NCBI GenBank assembly: GCA_018648325.1
Contig: JABGRK010000012.1
Location: 102,549 to 166,548, forward strand
DNA: 64,000 bases
Origin: Chloroflexota bacterium
GTDB lineage: Bacteria > Chloroflexota > Dehalococcoidia > JABGRK01
Direction: 5' to 3'
Positions within the stretch are counted from its first letter, which is position 1; the number at the start of each line of letters is the position of its first letter. The position numbers were made by a program, and so were the translations under genes. Of the stretch, positions 26,533-35,387 are shown piece after piece. Under the pieces are notes generated by a model. It was not told the origin of the DNA, did not search any database, and saw only the letters and a program-made list of their open reading frames with translations.

Positions 26533-27261
26533 TCAAAGATTATCGGGGGGTTCCTGTTTACGGTTCCTGTGTTTGCGGTAGTAGAAGAAGTAAACCAGTG
26601 TTCCAACAACAACTGCTATGCCTACTCCTGCAACAAGTATGATCCACAGAGCGTTTCCTCCGTTAATAAAAGGTTTGATTGTATTAAAAAGTCCTCTGCC
26701 GGCTAGGGCAAAGCATAACGATTTGATGATTTTGCCAGTGCATCCGATGATGAAATATTTCCACGCCGGATAGCGCAGTGCTCCGGCTGCGCCACCTACC
26801 AATTTGACGAAGTGGTTGGGAATAGCGGATGCCAGAAATATCACCAGCCAGCCGCGCCGTTTCATCCATGATTTGATTTTGGGGTAGAATCCAATTTTTT
26901 CAACCGCTATTTGCGAGCCAAACCCAGCTGTGTAGCCGATAAGTTCGCCGATACCCTCGCCTACACCGGCGGCAAGTGCAATGTAGAATGGATTCCAGCC
27001 CAGTCCCCCGGCAAAAAACGCTGCAACCGATCCCGGAACCAACCAGATAGGTGCGGAACTGCCTATAAGGCCCATGAGAAAAACGCCGGCAAGTCCATAG
27101 CTTTCGTATGTTTCGGTAAGGTATTCCAGTTTACCGGTGAGGTAGATGGCGAAAAGAATGGTTATGACAATCGAGGCTGCAAGAAATGAGATATGTATTA
27201 TCTTTTTTCTTTTGGTAAGGGGTTTGGGTTTGGCCTCCGGTTGTTCAATTATTGTTTCCAT
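26533..27261 (-). CDS. VTT/SNARE-associated (DedA-like) membrane protein
   Basis: A 242-residue polytopic protein. The VTT signature region is visible as VPGSVAAFFAGGLGWNPFYIALAAGVGEGIGELIGY, preceded by one helix and followed by two to three more; the C-terminus is a short charged tail. The family includes DedA/TVP38 proteins linked to lipid scrambling or export. Its start overlaps the end of a paralogous VTT gene by 17 bp. Specific substrate unknown. Confidence 0.75.
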   Translation of the reverse strand: METIIEQPEAKPKPLTKRKKIIHISFLAASIVITILFAIYLTGKLEYLTETYESYGLAGVFLMGLIGSSAPIWLVPGSVAAFFAGGLGWNPFYIALAAGVGEGIGELIGYTAGFGSQIAVEKIGFYPKIKSWMKRRGWLVIFLASAIPNHFVKLVGGAAGALRYPAWKYFIIGCTGKIIKSLCFALAGRGLFNTIKPFINGGNALWIILVAGVGIAVVVGTLVYFFYYRKHRNRKQEPPDNL

Positions 27262-28003
27262 TTTCTGCTTTTTCCCGTTTTTTATCCCTGAGTTGCTTGA
27301 TAATTATAAAGATTACAATTACTAACGCTATAACTCCAATGAGGACGAAGACCAGAACCTTGTTCTCTATAACATCAAATCCCCATGCTGCTAGATAGGA
27401 CATGGTGATGTAAAGGATGGCTCGGCCTATCCAGCAGGCTATGATAAATCGCCATACAGGGTAGCGGAATGCTCCTGCTGCCAGTCCTGCAGCATCGAAG
27501 GCCAGCGCGAAAACGGAGAAGAAGATGATGGTGATGAAACCGCGGCGTTCCATCCAATGCTCAATTTTGAGGTAAAAACCGCGTTTTTTTATAGCGGCTT
27601 GGGAGCCGTATCCGGCCATATAACCCGATAGTTCGCCGATGCAGGCAGCTGATGCGCCGATGAGTGAGGCCTCCAGTGGTGTAATACCGAATGTTTGTGG
27701 AGCCAATATTACCGCGAAAACGGCGCCGACAGGAAATATAACGGTGGCGTTACTTGCCAGGCAAAACAGGAATAGGCCCAGAGGGCCCAGAGAGGAAAAA
27801 GTTTCCGGTTTTGCAAGTGTGTCTTTGTAAACGACAAGAACTATGGTAAGCGCAATTGCAATAACAAGCAGCCCAATGACCCAGTATCGTTTTCTGATGC
27901 CCAGGTATTTTTTGTGCAGTGTTCTGGTGTACGCTGCTTCTTGCTGCGCGTGACTTTCTATTGAGTCTGTTTGTTTGTCGTCCAAATCGATCGATTCATT
28001 CAT
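27245..28003 (-). CDS. VTT/SNARE-associated (DedA-like) membrane protein, paralog
   Basis: About 252 residues from ATG 28001-28003; a GTG at 28066 would add 21 residues of unlikely N-terminus. An acidic cytoplasmic head is followed by helices with the same core as its neighbour: FPVGAVFAVILAP, EASLIGASAACIGELSGYMAGYGSQAAI and FFSVFALAFDAAGLAAGAFRYP. The next gene is clearly a tandem duplicate (GSQ-A-KxGFYxKI-xWMxRRG shared). The two probably form one operon and may act together. Confidence 0.72.
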   Translation of the reverse strand: MNESIDLDDKQTDSIESHAQQEAAYTRTLHKKYLGIRKRYWVIGLLVIAIALTIVLVVYKDTLAKPETFSSLGPLGLFLFCLASNATVIFPVGAVFAVILAPQTFGITPLEASLIGASAACIGELSGYMAGYGSQAAIKKRGFYLKIEHWMERRGFITIIFFSVFALAFDAAGLAAGAFRYPVWRFIIACWIGRAILYITMSYLAAWGFDVIENKVLVFVLIGVIALVIVIFIIIKQLRDKKREKAENGNNN

Positions 28004-28116
28004 CTCGAAAATAAGCCTATATCTCAAAAAGGGAAAAGTCAACCTTGCATGCTGTTTGCTCGCCACCAGAGATTAGGGATATAATGATTTGAACCTACTT
28101 ACTGCATTGGAGAAGA

Positions 28117-29964
28117 ATGAACGGCACAGATAACCTGTTATACAAAGTTACCAAACCGGCGCGCTACAGAGGTGCCGAGTGGAATAGCATCACTAAAAAT
28201 TGGGACGACATTGATATCAAGATAGCGCTGGCCTTTCCCGATGTCTACGAAATTGGGATGTCCAACTTGGGGCTGGCGGTTCTTTACGATATTTTAAACG
28301 GGCAGCGCCATGTTTTAGCCGAGCGCGTTTTTACCCCGTGGGTTGATATGGAGTCCGAGATGCGTCAGTCCGGGATTGCGCTTTTTTCACTGGAATCCCA
28401 AAGGCCTTTGATTGACTTTGATGCCATCGGTTTTTCACTGGGGCATGAGCTTACCTATACCAACGTGCTTAACATGCTGGATCTGGCTGGTATTCCGGTA
28501 CTGGCGTGTGATCGTAATCAGTCGCATCCCCTGATAATTGGCGGGGGAGTATGTGTTCTCAACCCTGAACCTATGGCCGATTTTTTTGATTTGTTTGTCA
28601 TTGGTGATGGCGAAGAAGTTGTAGTTGAGCTTGCAGATGTGCTGCGTGAGTTGAAAAAATCAGGGATTGAACTCAGTAGAAACGAAATGCTCATGAAACT
28701 GGCGCAGATTTCCGGTATTTACGTTCCGTCGTTATACAAAGATAGTTATAACACAGACGGCACACTGGCCGCGCTGAAGCCGTTATTTGAAGATATTCCT
28801 GCGATTATTAATCGGCGCATAGTGCAAGAGCTGCCGCCGCCACCGGTTAAGTACCCCGTGCCCTATATTCAGGTGGTGCATGACCGCGCTGTTGTTGAGA
28901 TACAGCGTGGTTGTACTCAGGGGTGTCGCTTTTGCCAGGCGGGGATTGTGTATCGCCCACTGCGTCACAGAACGAGTGACCAGATTGTAGAAGCTGCAGA
29001 CCAGCTTATCGACAACTGCGGATATGACGAACTATCGCTGTTATCCTTAAGTACTGGCGATTATCCGGGGATAGAGGAACTGGTTACTGTACTGGCAAAG
29101 CGATACCAGCGTAAGCGTGTTTCCATCTCTCTTCCCAGTTTGCGTCTCGATACTTTCTCTGTGGATCTTGCCGAATCGCTCAAAGGGCGCAAAAAGACTG
29201 GCTTTACATTTGCTCCGGAAGCTGGCTCGGACAGGTTGCGCACTGTTATCAATAAACACCTTTCCAATGACGCCTTGATGCAGACCGTGACTATGGTTCT
29301 TGCCAAAGGGTGGAGCAACCTGAAGCTTTATTTTATGGTGGGTTTACCTACCGAAACGTTGGATGATGTCCGGTCCATAGTCGATTTGGTATACAGCATA
29401 CGCAAGATTCGTGGTTCAAATGGCAGGCAAGCACAGATAAAGGTCAATGTATCCACCTTCATTCCCAAGCCGCATACTCCGTTTCAGTGGGTGGGGCTGG
29501 ATAGCCCTGAGCAACTTGAACAGAAACACGATATTCTGAGGCAGGGATTCAGGAAAGGTGGCATTCAGCTTTCGTGGCATGACCCTGAATCAAGCCTGCT
29601 GGAAGCTCTAATGGCGCGTGGCGACAGGAGAGTGGGCAAGGCCATACACCGTGCATGGCAGTTGGGTTGCAGATACGATTCCTGGAGTGAGCATTTCAGG
29701 TACGATTTGTGGCAGCAGTCCTTTGATCAGACTGGTATTGATCCGGGACTATACGCTCGTCGGAAGCGTGATCTAGATGAGGTGCTGCCTTGGTCACATA
29801 TCGATATTGGCGTTAGTGTAGATTTTCTGCGGCGCGAATATCAGCGAGCCATGGATGAGAAGGATACACCTGATTGTTCTCAGAATGCGTGTGTGGCATG
29901 CGGGCTTCAGGCCTCGGACGTTAAGTGTCAGACGAGGCGTGAGTCTTCTGCTTCATCTGATTAA
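28117..29964 (+). CDS. TIGR03960-type radical SAM protein
   Basis: A 615-residue radical SAM enzyme with GGAG 5 bp before ATG. An N-terminal B12-binding-like domain (about 35-240, with FPDVYEIGMSNLGL and IIGGGVCVLNPEPMADFFD) precedes the SAM barrel with RGCTQGCRFCQAG, whose three cysteines bind the 4Fe-4S cluster. FTFAPEAGSDRLR and VSTFIPKPHTPFQW are conserved later. The C-terminus has a Cys-rich piece (CSQNACVACGL). In many bacteria this gene neighbours rpsL/rplU-type genes, and function remains unassigned. Confidence 0.88.
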   Translation: MNGTDNLLYKVTKPARYRGAEWNSITKNWDDIDIKIALAFPDVYEIGMSNLGLAVLYDILNGQRHVLAERVFTPWVDMESEMRQSGIALFSLESQRPLIDFDAIGFSLGHELTYTNVLNMLDLAGIPVLACDRNQSHPLIIGGGVCVLNPEPMADFFDLFVIGDGEEVVVELADVLRELKKSGIELSRNEMLMKLAQISGIYVPSLYKDSYNTDGTLAALKPLFEDIPAIINRRIVQELPPPPVKYPVPYIQVVHDRAVVEIQRGCTQGCRFCQAGIVYRPLRHRTSDQIVEAADQLIDNCGYDELSLLSLSTGDYPGIEELVTVLAKRYQRKRVSISLPSLRLDTFSVDLAESLKGRKKTGFTFAPEAGSDRLRTVINKHLSNDALMQTVTMVLAKGWSNLKLYFMVGLPTETLDDVRSIVDLVYSIRKIRGSNGRQAQIKVNVSTFIPKPHTPFQWVGLDSPEQLEQKHDILRQGFRKGGIQLSWHDPESSLLEALMARGDRRVGKAIHRAWQLGCRYDSWSEHFRYDLWQQSFDQTGIDPGLYARRKRDLDEVLPWSHIDIGVSVDFLRREYQRAMDEKDTPDCSQNACVACGLQASDVKCQTRRESSASSD

Positions 29965-30710
29965 ACCACCACTGCTGCTATTTCTCGGCTGTTAATTGTG
30001 ATGCTATTGGATTGCAGGGTGAATACGAACTGGCTACCCTGTCCGTACTCACTTGATGCTGTAATATCGCCGCCCATAAGATTGGCCAGTTTTTTGCTCA
30101 AATACAGGCCCAGACCGGTGCCGTCCTGGCTTTTGGTAAGGTCTGAATTGACCTGTTGGAATGGCTGGAAGAGCCTTTTGAGGTCTGTACTTGTGATTCC
30201 TGCACCTGTGTCAGTAACTTTGAATTCCAGCGTTGTCTTGTCTTTAAGTTTGGTAGATATCTTGATACTGCCTTTTTCGGTAAATTTGATTGCATTACTA
30301 AGCAGATTGATTAAAATCTGTTTAATTCGTCTGCTGTCACTATGCAGGCATATGGCTTCTTGTATATCGGTGTTAATCGGCAGTTTTTTAAGATTGGCCA
30401 TTGGCGAAACAGTATTTAGCACTTCGGTTAACAGATCATCCAGTTTGATATCAGCGGTAATAAGTTCGAATTTTCCGGCTTCCAGCTTGGAAATATCCAG
30501 TACATCATTGATCAGGCACAGCAGATGGTCGGCACTGCTTTTTACCATTGTTAGTTGCTGGCGTTGTTCGTCGTTTATCTCGCCGGTAAGTCCTTGCAGC
30601 ATTATACCTGTAAAACCGATTACAGCGTTAAGTGGCGTTCTTAGTTCGTGACTCATACTGGCAAGAAATATGGATTTAAGCCTGTCAGCTTCCTGAAGGT
30701 GTATATTCAT
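29961..30710 (-). CDS. Histidine kinase catalytic half (3' part of a split gene)
   Basis: 249 codons from an ATG inside the preceding reading frame. HisKA (MSHELRTPLNAVIG, phospho-His near 21) and HATPase boxes N (LINLLSNAIKF), G1 (DTGAGI) and G2 (DGTGLGLYL) are intact, and it ends naturally. On its own it lacks any sensor. The codons upstream of the ATG remain open, and the sensory half ends 26 bp into this ORF in another frame, so the two are best read as one broken kinase. An independent kinase translated by coupling is the alternative. Confidence 0.75.
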   Translation of the reverse strand: MNIHLQEADRLKSIFLASMSHELRTPLNAVIGFTGIMLQGLTGEINDEQRQQLTMVKSSADHLLCLINDVLDISKLEAGKFELITADIKLDDLLTEVLNTVSPMANLKKLPINTDIQEAICLHSDSRRIKQILINLLSNAIKFTEKGSIKISTKLKDKTTLEFKVTDTGAGITSTDLKRLFQPFQQVNSDLTKSQDGTGLGLYLSKKLANLMGGDITASSEYGQGSQFVFTLQSNSITINSREIAAVVV

Positions 30711-32064
30711 TTTTAATATGGGCGAAAGATGCCAGGGACGGGAAAAGGTATCCGTCTTTTCTAACGTGTTCTATTTCCGCCGTATGTGTGGAATTACCAG
30801 GTACAGATAGTATGCCAGAAAGTGTTTCAATTTTATTGGTGAGAAATCTGTTAATGTAATGCCGTAACTGTGTTCCGATGAGTTCTTGCGGAGTATATCC
30901 GAGCATGTCAGAGAATGCGTCATTAACATACGATATTTTCCTATCGATAGTGCTGATAATAACAATGCCATCGCTGGCTTGTTCCATGGCCAAGTTTAGC
31001 TTGCGTATGCTGTCTTCCATCTGTTGACGTGTTGTGATGTCACGGGCGATGAAAAGATATCCTATTCGTTTACCGTGCTCGTGTTGCAGCAAGGACGGCG
31101 ATATGGATACCGGGATGATTTTGCCTGTTTTGGACTGTAATGTTGCCTGGTAATCTTTTGCTTCTTTGAATTCGGGGCTATGCATTTTCCGAATAGTGTT
31201 CATTGTTATATCTGCTTGAGGGAAGTATGCTCTGAGTTCGTTCCCCACCAGTTCTTCCTGCCGATAGCCGATTGTGTCCATAGCAGCGCGGTTAACCGTT
31301 GTGATTTTACCATCAAGGTCGGTCAGAAACAGCAAGTCCGACATGGTATCCAGAATGTTTTCTGCTGCCATAGATGGTTCCACTGTAAATAGGCGGTATT
31401 TCCACATACCATACCAGATAAAAAGGCCGCCAACGGTCCAGGCAGAGACAGTCATATCCGGCATTTGGATACTCAGTAATGGAGAAAGCAAACCCGTTAG
31501 CATACCTACTAATGATGGTATTGTGTAGCCGATTGCGATATATTTGGCCAAGTGCTTTTTGGCATGGTCTTTTTGCTTGATATAGTATCTCCACATTATG
31601 AAACCAATAAGCACGACCATTGATATGAACCAGATATTAGTAATCAGTGTTGTTGCGTTGAATTGTGATTCATTTGCCCACCCCCACCAGGCCTGTTTGA
31701 TTTCCGAAGTCAGGTAATTTGTCGTTATAACGATAATAGTAAAGCACATTGCAGGAACATATATTAGTATGAGGGCTCGTTTTTTACTTAAGATCTTCCA
31801 TTGTTCGGTATAAGCCAGCGCGAAATGCAGGATGACTACCATGATAAGTGGCCACAGAACATCAATTTTTGCCCAAACCAGTGCCGCTGCTGTATTGCGT
31901 GACTGGCGAAGGCTGTATTCTGCGAAAGCGGTATAGGCCATCAGGATACATGTTATGGAGAAGAAACGATTGACTTTACTTTTAGAATTACTGGCATAAA
32001 CCAGCGCTGCCAGCACAAGCGAAATGATGGCAGAAGCTAGTGATACGAAGGCAAAAGAATTCAT
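30685..32064 (-). CDS. Histidine kinase sensory half: 7TM and two PAS domains (5' part of a split gene)
   Basis: 459 codons. An N-terminal seven-helix module (about 1-230, HisKA_7TM type), then PAS1 (about 240-355, ending FIARDITTRQQ) and PAS2 (about 365-455). PAS2 stops after SFAHIKNE, before its last strand and the usual DITERK linker, then runs into a frame-shifted end (YTPSGS). A length of about 20 residues typical for the PAS-HisKA junction is missing. With the downstream kinase half, one protein of about 700 residues would result if one base were dropped from the T5 run at 30710-30714 (plus strand). Confidence 0.78.
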   Translation of the reverse strand: MNSFAFVSLASAIISLVLAALVYASNSKSKVNRFFSITCILMAYTAFAEYSLRQSRNTAAALVWAKIDVLWPLIMVVILHFALAYTEQWKILSKKRALILIYVPAMCFTIIVITTNYLTSEIKQAWWGWANESQFNATTLITNIWFISMVVLIGFIMWRYYIKQKDHAKKHLAKYIAIGYTIPSLVGMLTGLLSPLLSIQMPDMTVSAWTVGGLFIWYGMWKYRLFTVEPSMAAENILDTMSDLLFLTDLDGKITTVNRAAMDTIGYRQEELVGNELRAYFPQADITMNTIRKMHSPEFKEAKDYQATLQSKTGKIIPVSISPSLLQHEHGKRIGYLFIARDITTRQQMEDSIRKLNLAMEQASDGIVIISTIDRKISYVNDAFSDMLGYTPQELIGTQLRHYINRFLTNKIETLSGILSVPGNSTHTAEIEHVRKDGYLFPSLASFAHIKNEYTPSGS

Positions 32065-32195
32065 CGTTACCGCCGATTATAGATAATATCTTCCCGAAAT
32101 TATAAAATACGGCAGCTTGCAGGTGGGAAAAAGGTCTTTTAGGGTCATTTTAGTGAGCGGATCAGCTCGTTTTTTTATTGGACAAAAATACATCA

Positions 32196-32224
32196 TTGAC
32201 ATGGCGCTTGCGCAAACCTAAAAT
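32196..32224 (+). promoter_or_regulatory. Promoter of the GAF/HPRT fusion gene
   Basis: TTGACA (32196-32201), a 17-bp spacer and TAAAAT (32219-32224), 20 bp before the TTG start with AAAGGGG between. Repeated TGCGCA hexamers overlap the spacer and follow the -10 box. Confidence 0.65.
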
Positions 32225-32244
32225 GCGCACAAAGGGGAAAACAT

Positions 32245-33642
32245 TTGGCTAGCGCAAAAGTGAGAGACTACTACAAGCTGGTGCGGCGTGTGACAGCGGA
32301 ACTTCATGCCGAAAGTACGCTTGAGCATTTTAGTGCGACCGCTATCCGTGGTATCGCACGTAGCATGGATGGTTCCGCCTCTCTGCTTCTTTTGGATTCA
32401 ACCGGTAAAAAACTGGTGCATAGTACTTCTTGGAAGCTGCCTCAATTCTATCTAAAAAAGGGCGTGCTAGATGCCCAAAAAAGTATTGCCGAGATAGTCA
32501 AACGACAGCCAATAATAGTGCCCAGTGTGCGCCGTAGCAAGCGTATGCAGTATCGTGAGCAGGCACTAGAGGCGGGATTCGCCTCAGTTTTAGGTGTTCC
32601 GATAATGAATGGCAGCAGCCCGGTTGGCACTATAAGGGTTTATCTTAAAGAGCATAGGGAATTTACCAACAACGAGGTGGAGTTTGTTTCAACGATGGCT
32701 AGCTTAGTGTCGCTGGCCCTTGAGAAACAAACATGGTTGAATCAAACTAAGGATATGGCGGCAATCGAGCCAGTGGAACCCAAGCAATTGCCAAAGCTAA
32801 AGAAGGTAAAGTTTGTCCATCCCAGCGAGGAAGAATTTGCCAGTATCCTCGATTTCTACAACATCGAGTGGGTGTATGAGCCAAGGGCGTTTCCTCTGAA
32901 TTGGGAGGGGCAGAGAGTAACGCAGATGTTTACTCCCGATTTCTATCTACCCCGCTATGATTTGTATGTAGAGCTTACTACCATGAAGCAGCGGTCGGTT
33001 ACACTTAAAAACAAGAAATTGCGCCGCCTGCGTCAGCTCTATCCCGGCACTAAAATAACATTGTTGTATAAAAAAGACTTTGAGCGTATGCTTGCCCGGT
33101 TTGGGTATGAACCGATGGCACAGGCTAAAGGGCACGGCGTTGGCGAAGTACTCTTTTCTGCAGATCAAATACAGCGGCGCGTGAGTTCACTGGCAAAGCA
33201 AGTGTCCGAAGATTATGAAGGTAAAGTGCCACTGCTGGTGGGAGTTTTAAGGGGGGTGATTTGCTTTATGGCTGATCTTATACGAAATATGAGTATTCCC
33301 CTAAATGTTGACGTGATGTCGTTGTCTTCTTACGCAAGTGATAGGGGTGAGGTGGTTAAGATAACCAAGGATCTAGCTATGGATGTTGTGGGCAGGCATG
33401 TGATTATGGTGGAGGATATTATAGATACGGGCATAACTTTGAACTATCTGCTCAATCACCTGTGGTTAAAAAAACCGGCAAGTCTAGCGGTATGTACGTT
33501 ACTTGATAAAAAGGCGCGGCGTTTGTTGGATACTCCTTTAGACTATGTGGGATTTGAAGTGCCGGATCAATTTGTGATCGGCTATGGGCTTGATTATAAA
33601 GAAGAGTATCGCAATTTACCGTTTATAGGTGTGCTTGAGTAA
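32245..33642 (+). CDS. GAF + PD-(D/E)XK-like + hypoxanthine phosphoribosyltransferase fusion
   Basis: A 465-residue protein with TTG start and GGGGA about 7 bp upstream. Residues about 1-165 form a GAF domain (LGVPIMNGSSPVGTIRVY, then the LALEK helix). Residues about 190-290 look like a restriction-endonuclease fold: YEPRAFPL, FTPDFYLPRYDLYVELTTM and the KNKKLRRLRQLYP helix provide a PD-...-E-x-T/K pattern. Residues about 295-465 are an HPRT-type phosphoribosyltransferase with LVGVLRGVICFMADLIR, SLSSYASDRG and the PRPP motif VIMVEDIIDTGITL, ending FVIGYGLDYKEEYRNLPFIGVL as in real HPRTs. The PRT active site looks intact, so IMP/GMP salvage is plausible. What the GAF and nuclease-like domains sense or cut is unknown. 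Confidence 0.82.
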   Translation: MASAKVRDYYKLVRRVTAELHAESTLEHFSATAIRGIARSMDGSASLLLLDSTGKKLVHSTSWKLPQFYLKKGVLDAQKSIAEIVKRQPIIVPSVRRSKRMQYREQALEAGFASVLGVPIMNGSSPVGTIRVYLKEHREFTNNEVEFVSTMASLVSLALEKQTWLNQTKDMAAIEPVEPKQLPKLKKVKFVHPSEEEFASILDFYNIEWVYEPRAFPLNWEGQRVTQMFTPDFYLPRYDLYVELTTMKQRSVTLKNKKLRRLRQLYPGTKITLLYKKDFERMLARFGYEPMAQAKGHGVGEVLFSADQIQRRVSSLAKQVSEDYEGKVPLLVGVLRGVICFMADLIRNMSIPLNVDVMSLSSYASDRGEVVKITKDLAMDVVGRHVIMVEDIIDTGITLNYLLNHLWLKKPASLAVCTLLDKKARRLLDTPLDYVGFEVPDQFVIGYGLDYKEEYRNLPFIGVLE

Positions 33643-34056
33643 GAGTAAAAAACGGGCATAAAAAACCCTCCAGGTAACCTTTGTATCCTGTAACTTCCTG
33701 AGTAACTCCAGCCTTTCAGTTTAACCCTAATCGGCTTTTGTTTCCTCGTTCCTTTACTTTATACTCCGGTTTCCTGGAAGGACTTACAATTTGCCATAAA
33801 GCGGATTCCTTGTCAAACGTTGTATCGGGTAAATAGTGACGTTATAAGGCACTGACATCCAATGGCATATAGTATAATCTTCAATAATCCGCCTATTCCG
33901 TCAATTACCACGATTAACTCCCTCTTTTGCCAAGGGGAGGTCACTACTAACGGGGCCACGGATTTTTGTTTAAATAGATGATGCAATGGGTTGCACAAAG
34001 TTATTTATCGAACATATAATGGTTATTCGTTAAGCAATTATTTGGGAGAGAGTAGG
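33643..34056. other. Intergenic region
   Basis: About 410 bp between the fusion gene and the first acetyltransferase. No gene, tRNA or clear hairpin terminator was recognised. A GGGAGAG ribosome site (34044-34050) closes it. Confidence 0.45.
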
Positions 34057-34695
34057 ATGAATGATGATTTAATCGGGCTATACCGCTTGGATAAGACTGA
34101 TGTTGATCGTGCGGCTGAAGCTCTGGGGCGGGCTTTTACTGATGATCCGCTCACTCTGTTTGCCTTTCCCGATGGAGTGCCGGATGATGGGGTAATGTTC
34201 AATTTCTTTAAGGTTCCGGTGAAGTACACATTGAAATACGGCGAGGCCTATGCTCCTTCCTCTGAGATAGAGGGTGTTGCATTGTGGTTGCCATCGGGCA
34301 GGTCTGCGATGACCTTCTGGAGGATGTTACGTATTATGTCGCTGTGGTCCATGTTAAAGATGATGCGCAGAATAGGTTTTGGCAGGATGAAACGCATGGC
34401 CAGTATCGGCGGGTTTCTGGATAAAGCGCACAAGCGTCTGGCACCTTCTGAACACTGCTATCTACAAACACTGGGCGTTGATCCTGATCATCAAGGTAAC
34501 GGATATGCCAGTAAACTGCTGCGGCCTATGTTTGCCCGCCTCGATGAACAGCGTATGCCTTGCTACCTTGATACGCTCACCGAAAAGAACGCTGCGATGT
34601 ATGAGCACCTCGGTTTCAAGGTATTGGAAAAGATGGATATCCCTGATACTGACATCTCAGCTTGGGCTATGCTAAGGGAGCCGGGCGGAATATAA
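34057..34695 (+). CDS. GNAT-family N-acetyltransferase (copy 1)
   Basis: 212 residues from ATG 34057, preceded by GGGAGAG; an in-frame ATG at 33991 lacks a ribosome site. GNAT motif A appears as LQTLGVDPDHQGNGYASKLLRPM with the acetyl-CoA pyrophosphate loop (QGNGYA), and motif B as MYEHLGFKVLEK. The acceptor substrate is unknown. The next gene is a close paralog (both contain KRLAPSEH and PCYLDTL), so this is a tandem duplication. Confidence 0.85.
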   Translation: MNDDLIGLYRLDKTDVDRAAEALGRAFTDDPLTLFAFPDGVPDDGVMFNFFKVPVKYTLKYGEAYAPSSEIEGVALWLPSGRSAMTFWRMLRIMSLWSMLKMMRRIGFGRMKRMASIGGFLDKAHKRLAPSEHCYLQTLGVDPDHQGNGYASKLLRPMFARLDEQRMPCYLDTLTEKNAAMYEHLGFKVLEKMDIPDTDISAWAMLREPGGI

Positions 34696-34733
34696 TGGTT
34701 AATCATTTACTGATTTTTAAAGGAGCAAGTGGG

Positions 34734-35375
34734 ATGGATGACGGTTTGAATGGGCTCTACAGACTTCAGAAGGATGATGCCGATAGTGTGGGTGAGATGC
34801 TGGGGAGGGCTTTCTACGATGATCCACTGACATTGTATGCTTATTCCGATAGGGAACGCGAAAGTGGTAGCCTGCACTACTTTTTCCAATTCCCCATAAG
34901 GTATTGTTTGCGCCACGGCGAAGGTTATACACTCACTTCCGAGATAGAGGGCGTTGCTTTGTGGTTGCCATCCAACAAGTATCCAATAACGTTCTGGAGG
35001 ACGTTGCGCACTGCATCGCTGTGGTCCATGTTAAAGATGAGCAGTAGGATAGGTATTGGTAGGATGAAACGCATGGCCCGCATAGGTAAACACATTGATG
35101 AAGCGCATAAACGTCTGGCTCCGTCTGAACACATGTATCTATATGTATTGGGCGTTGATCCTGAGCATCAAGGACAGGGCCTTGCCAGCAAGCTGCTAAA
35201 GCCGATGTTTGCCAAGCTTGATCAGGAAGGCATGCCGTGCTACCTGGATACACTCATGGAGAAAAACGTTGGAATGTATGAGCATTTTGGTTTCAAGGTG
35301 CTGGAAAAGATAGACATTCCAGACACTAATATTACAAGCTGGGCTATGCTTAGACAGCCCAGCTTGGCTATTTAA
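34734..35375 (+). CDS. GNAT-family N-acetyltransferase (copy 2)
   Basis: 213 residues from ATG 34734 (AAGGAG about 8 bp upstream); in-frame starts at 34662 and 34695 would overlap copy 1 or lack a site. Same layout as copy 1: LYVLGVDPEHQGQGLASKLLKPM for acetyl-CoA binding and MYEHFGFKVLEK. A gap of 38 bp separates it from copy 1. The N-terminal third (DDPLTLYAYSD, IEGVALWLPSNK) diverges more, which may reflect a different acceptor. Confidence 0.84.
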   Translation: MDDGLNGLYRLQKDDADSVGEMLGRAFYDDPLTLYAYSDRERESGSLHYFFQFPIRYCLRHGEGYTLTSEIEGVALWLPSNKYPITFWRTLRTASLWSMLKMSSRIGIGRMKRMARIGKHIDEAHKRLAPSEHMYLYVLGVDPEHQGQGLASKLLKPMFAKLDQEGMPCYLDTLMEKNVGMYEHFGFKVLEKIDIPDTNITSWAMLRQPSLAI

Positions 35376-35387
35376 CGTAGCATTTGT

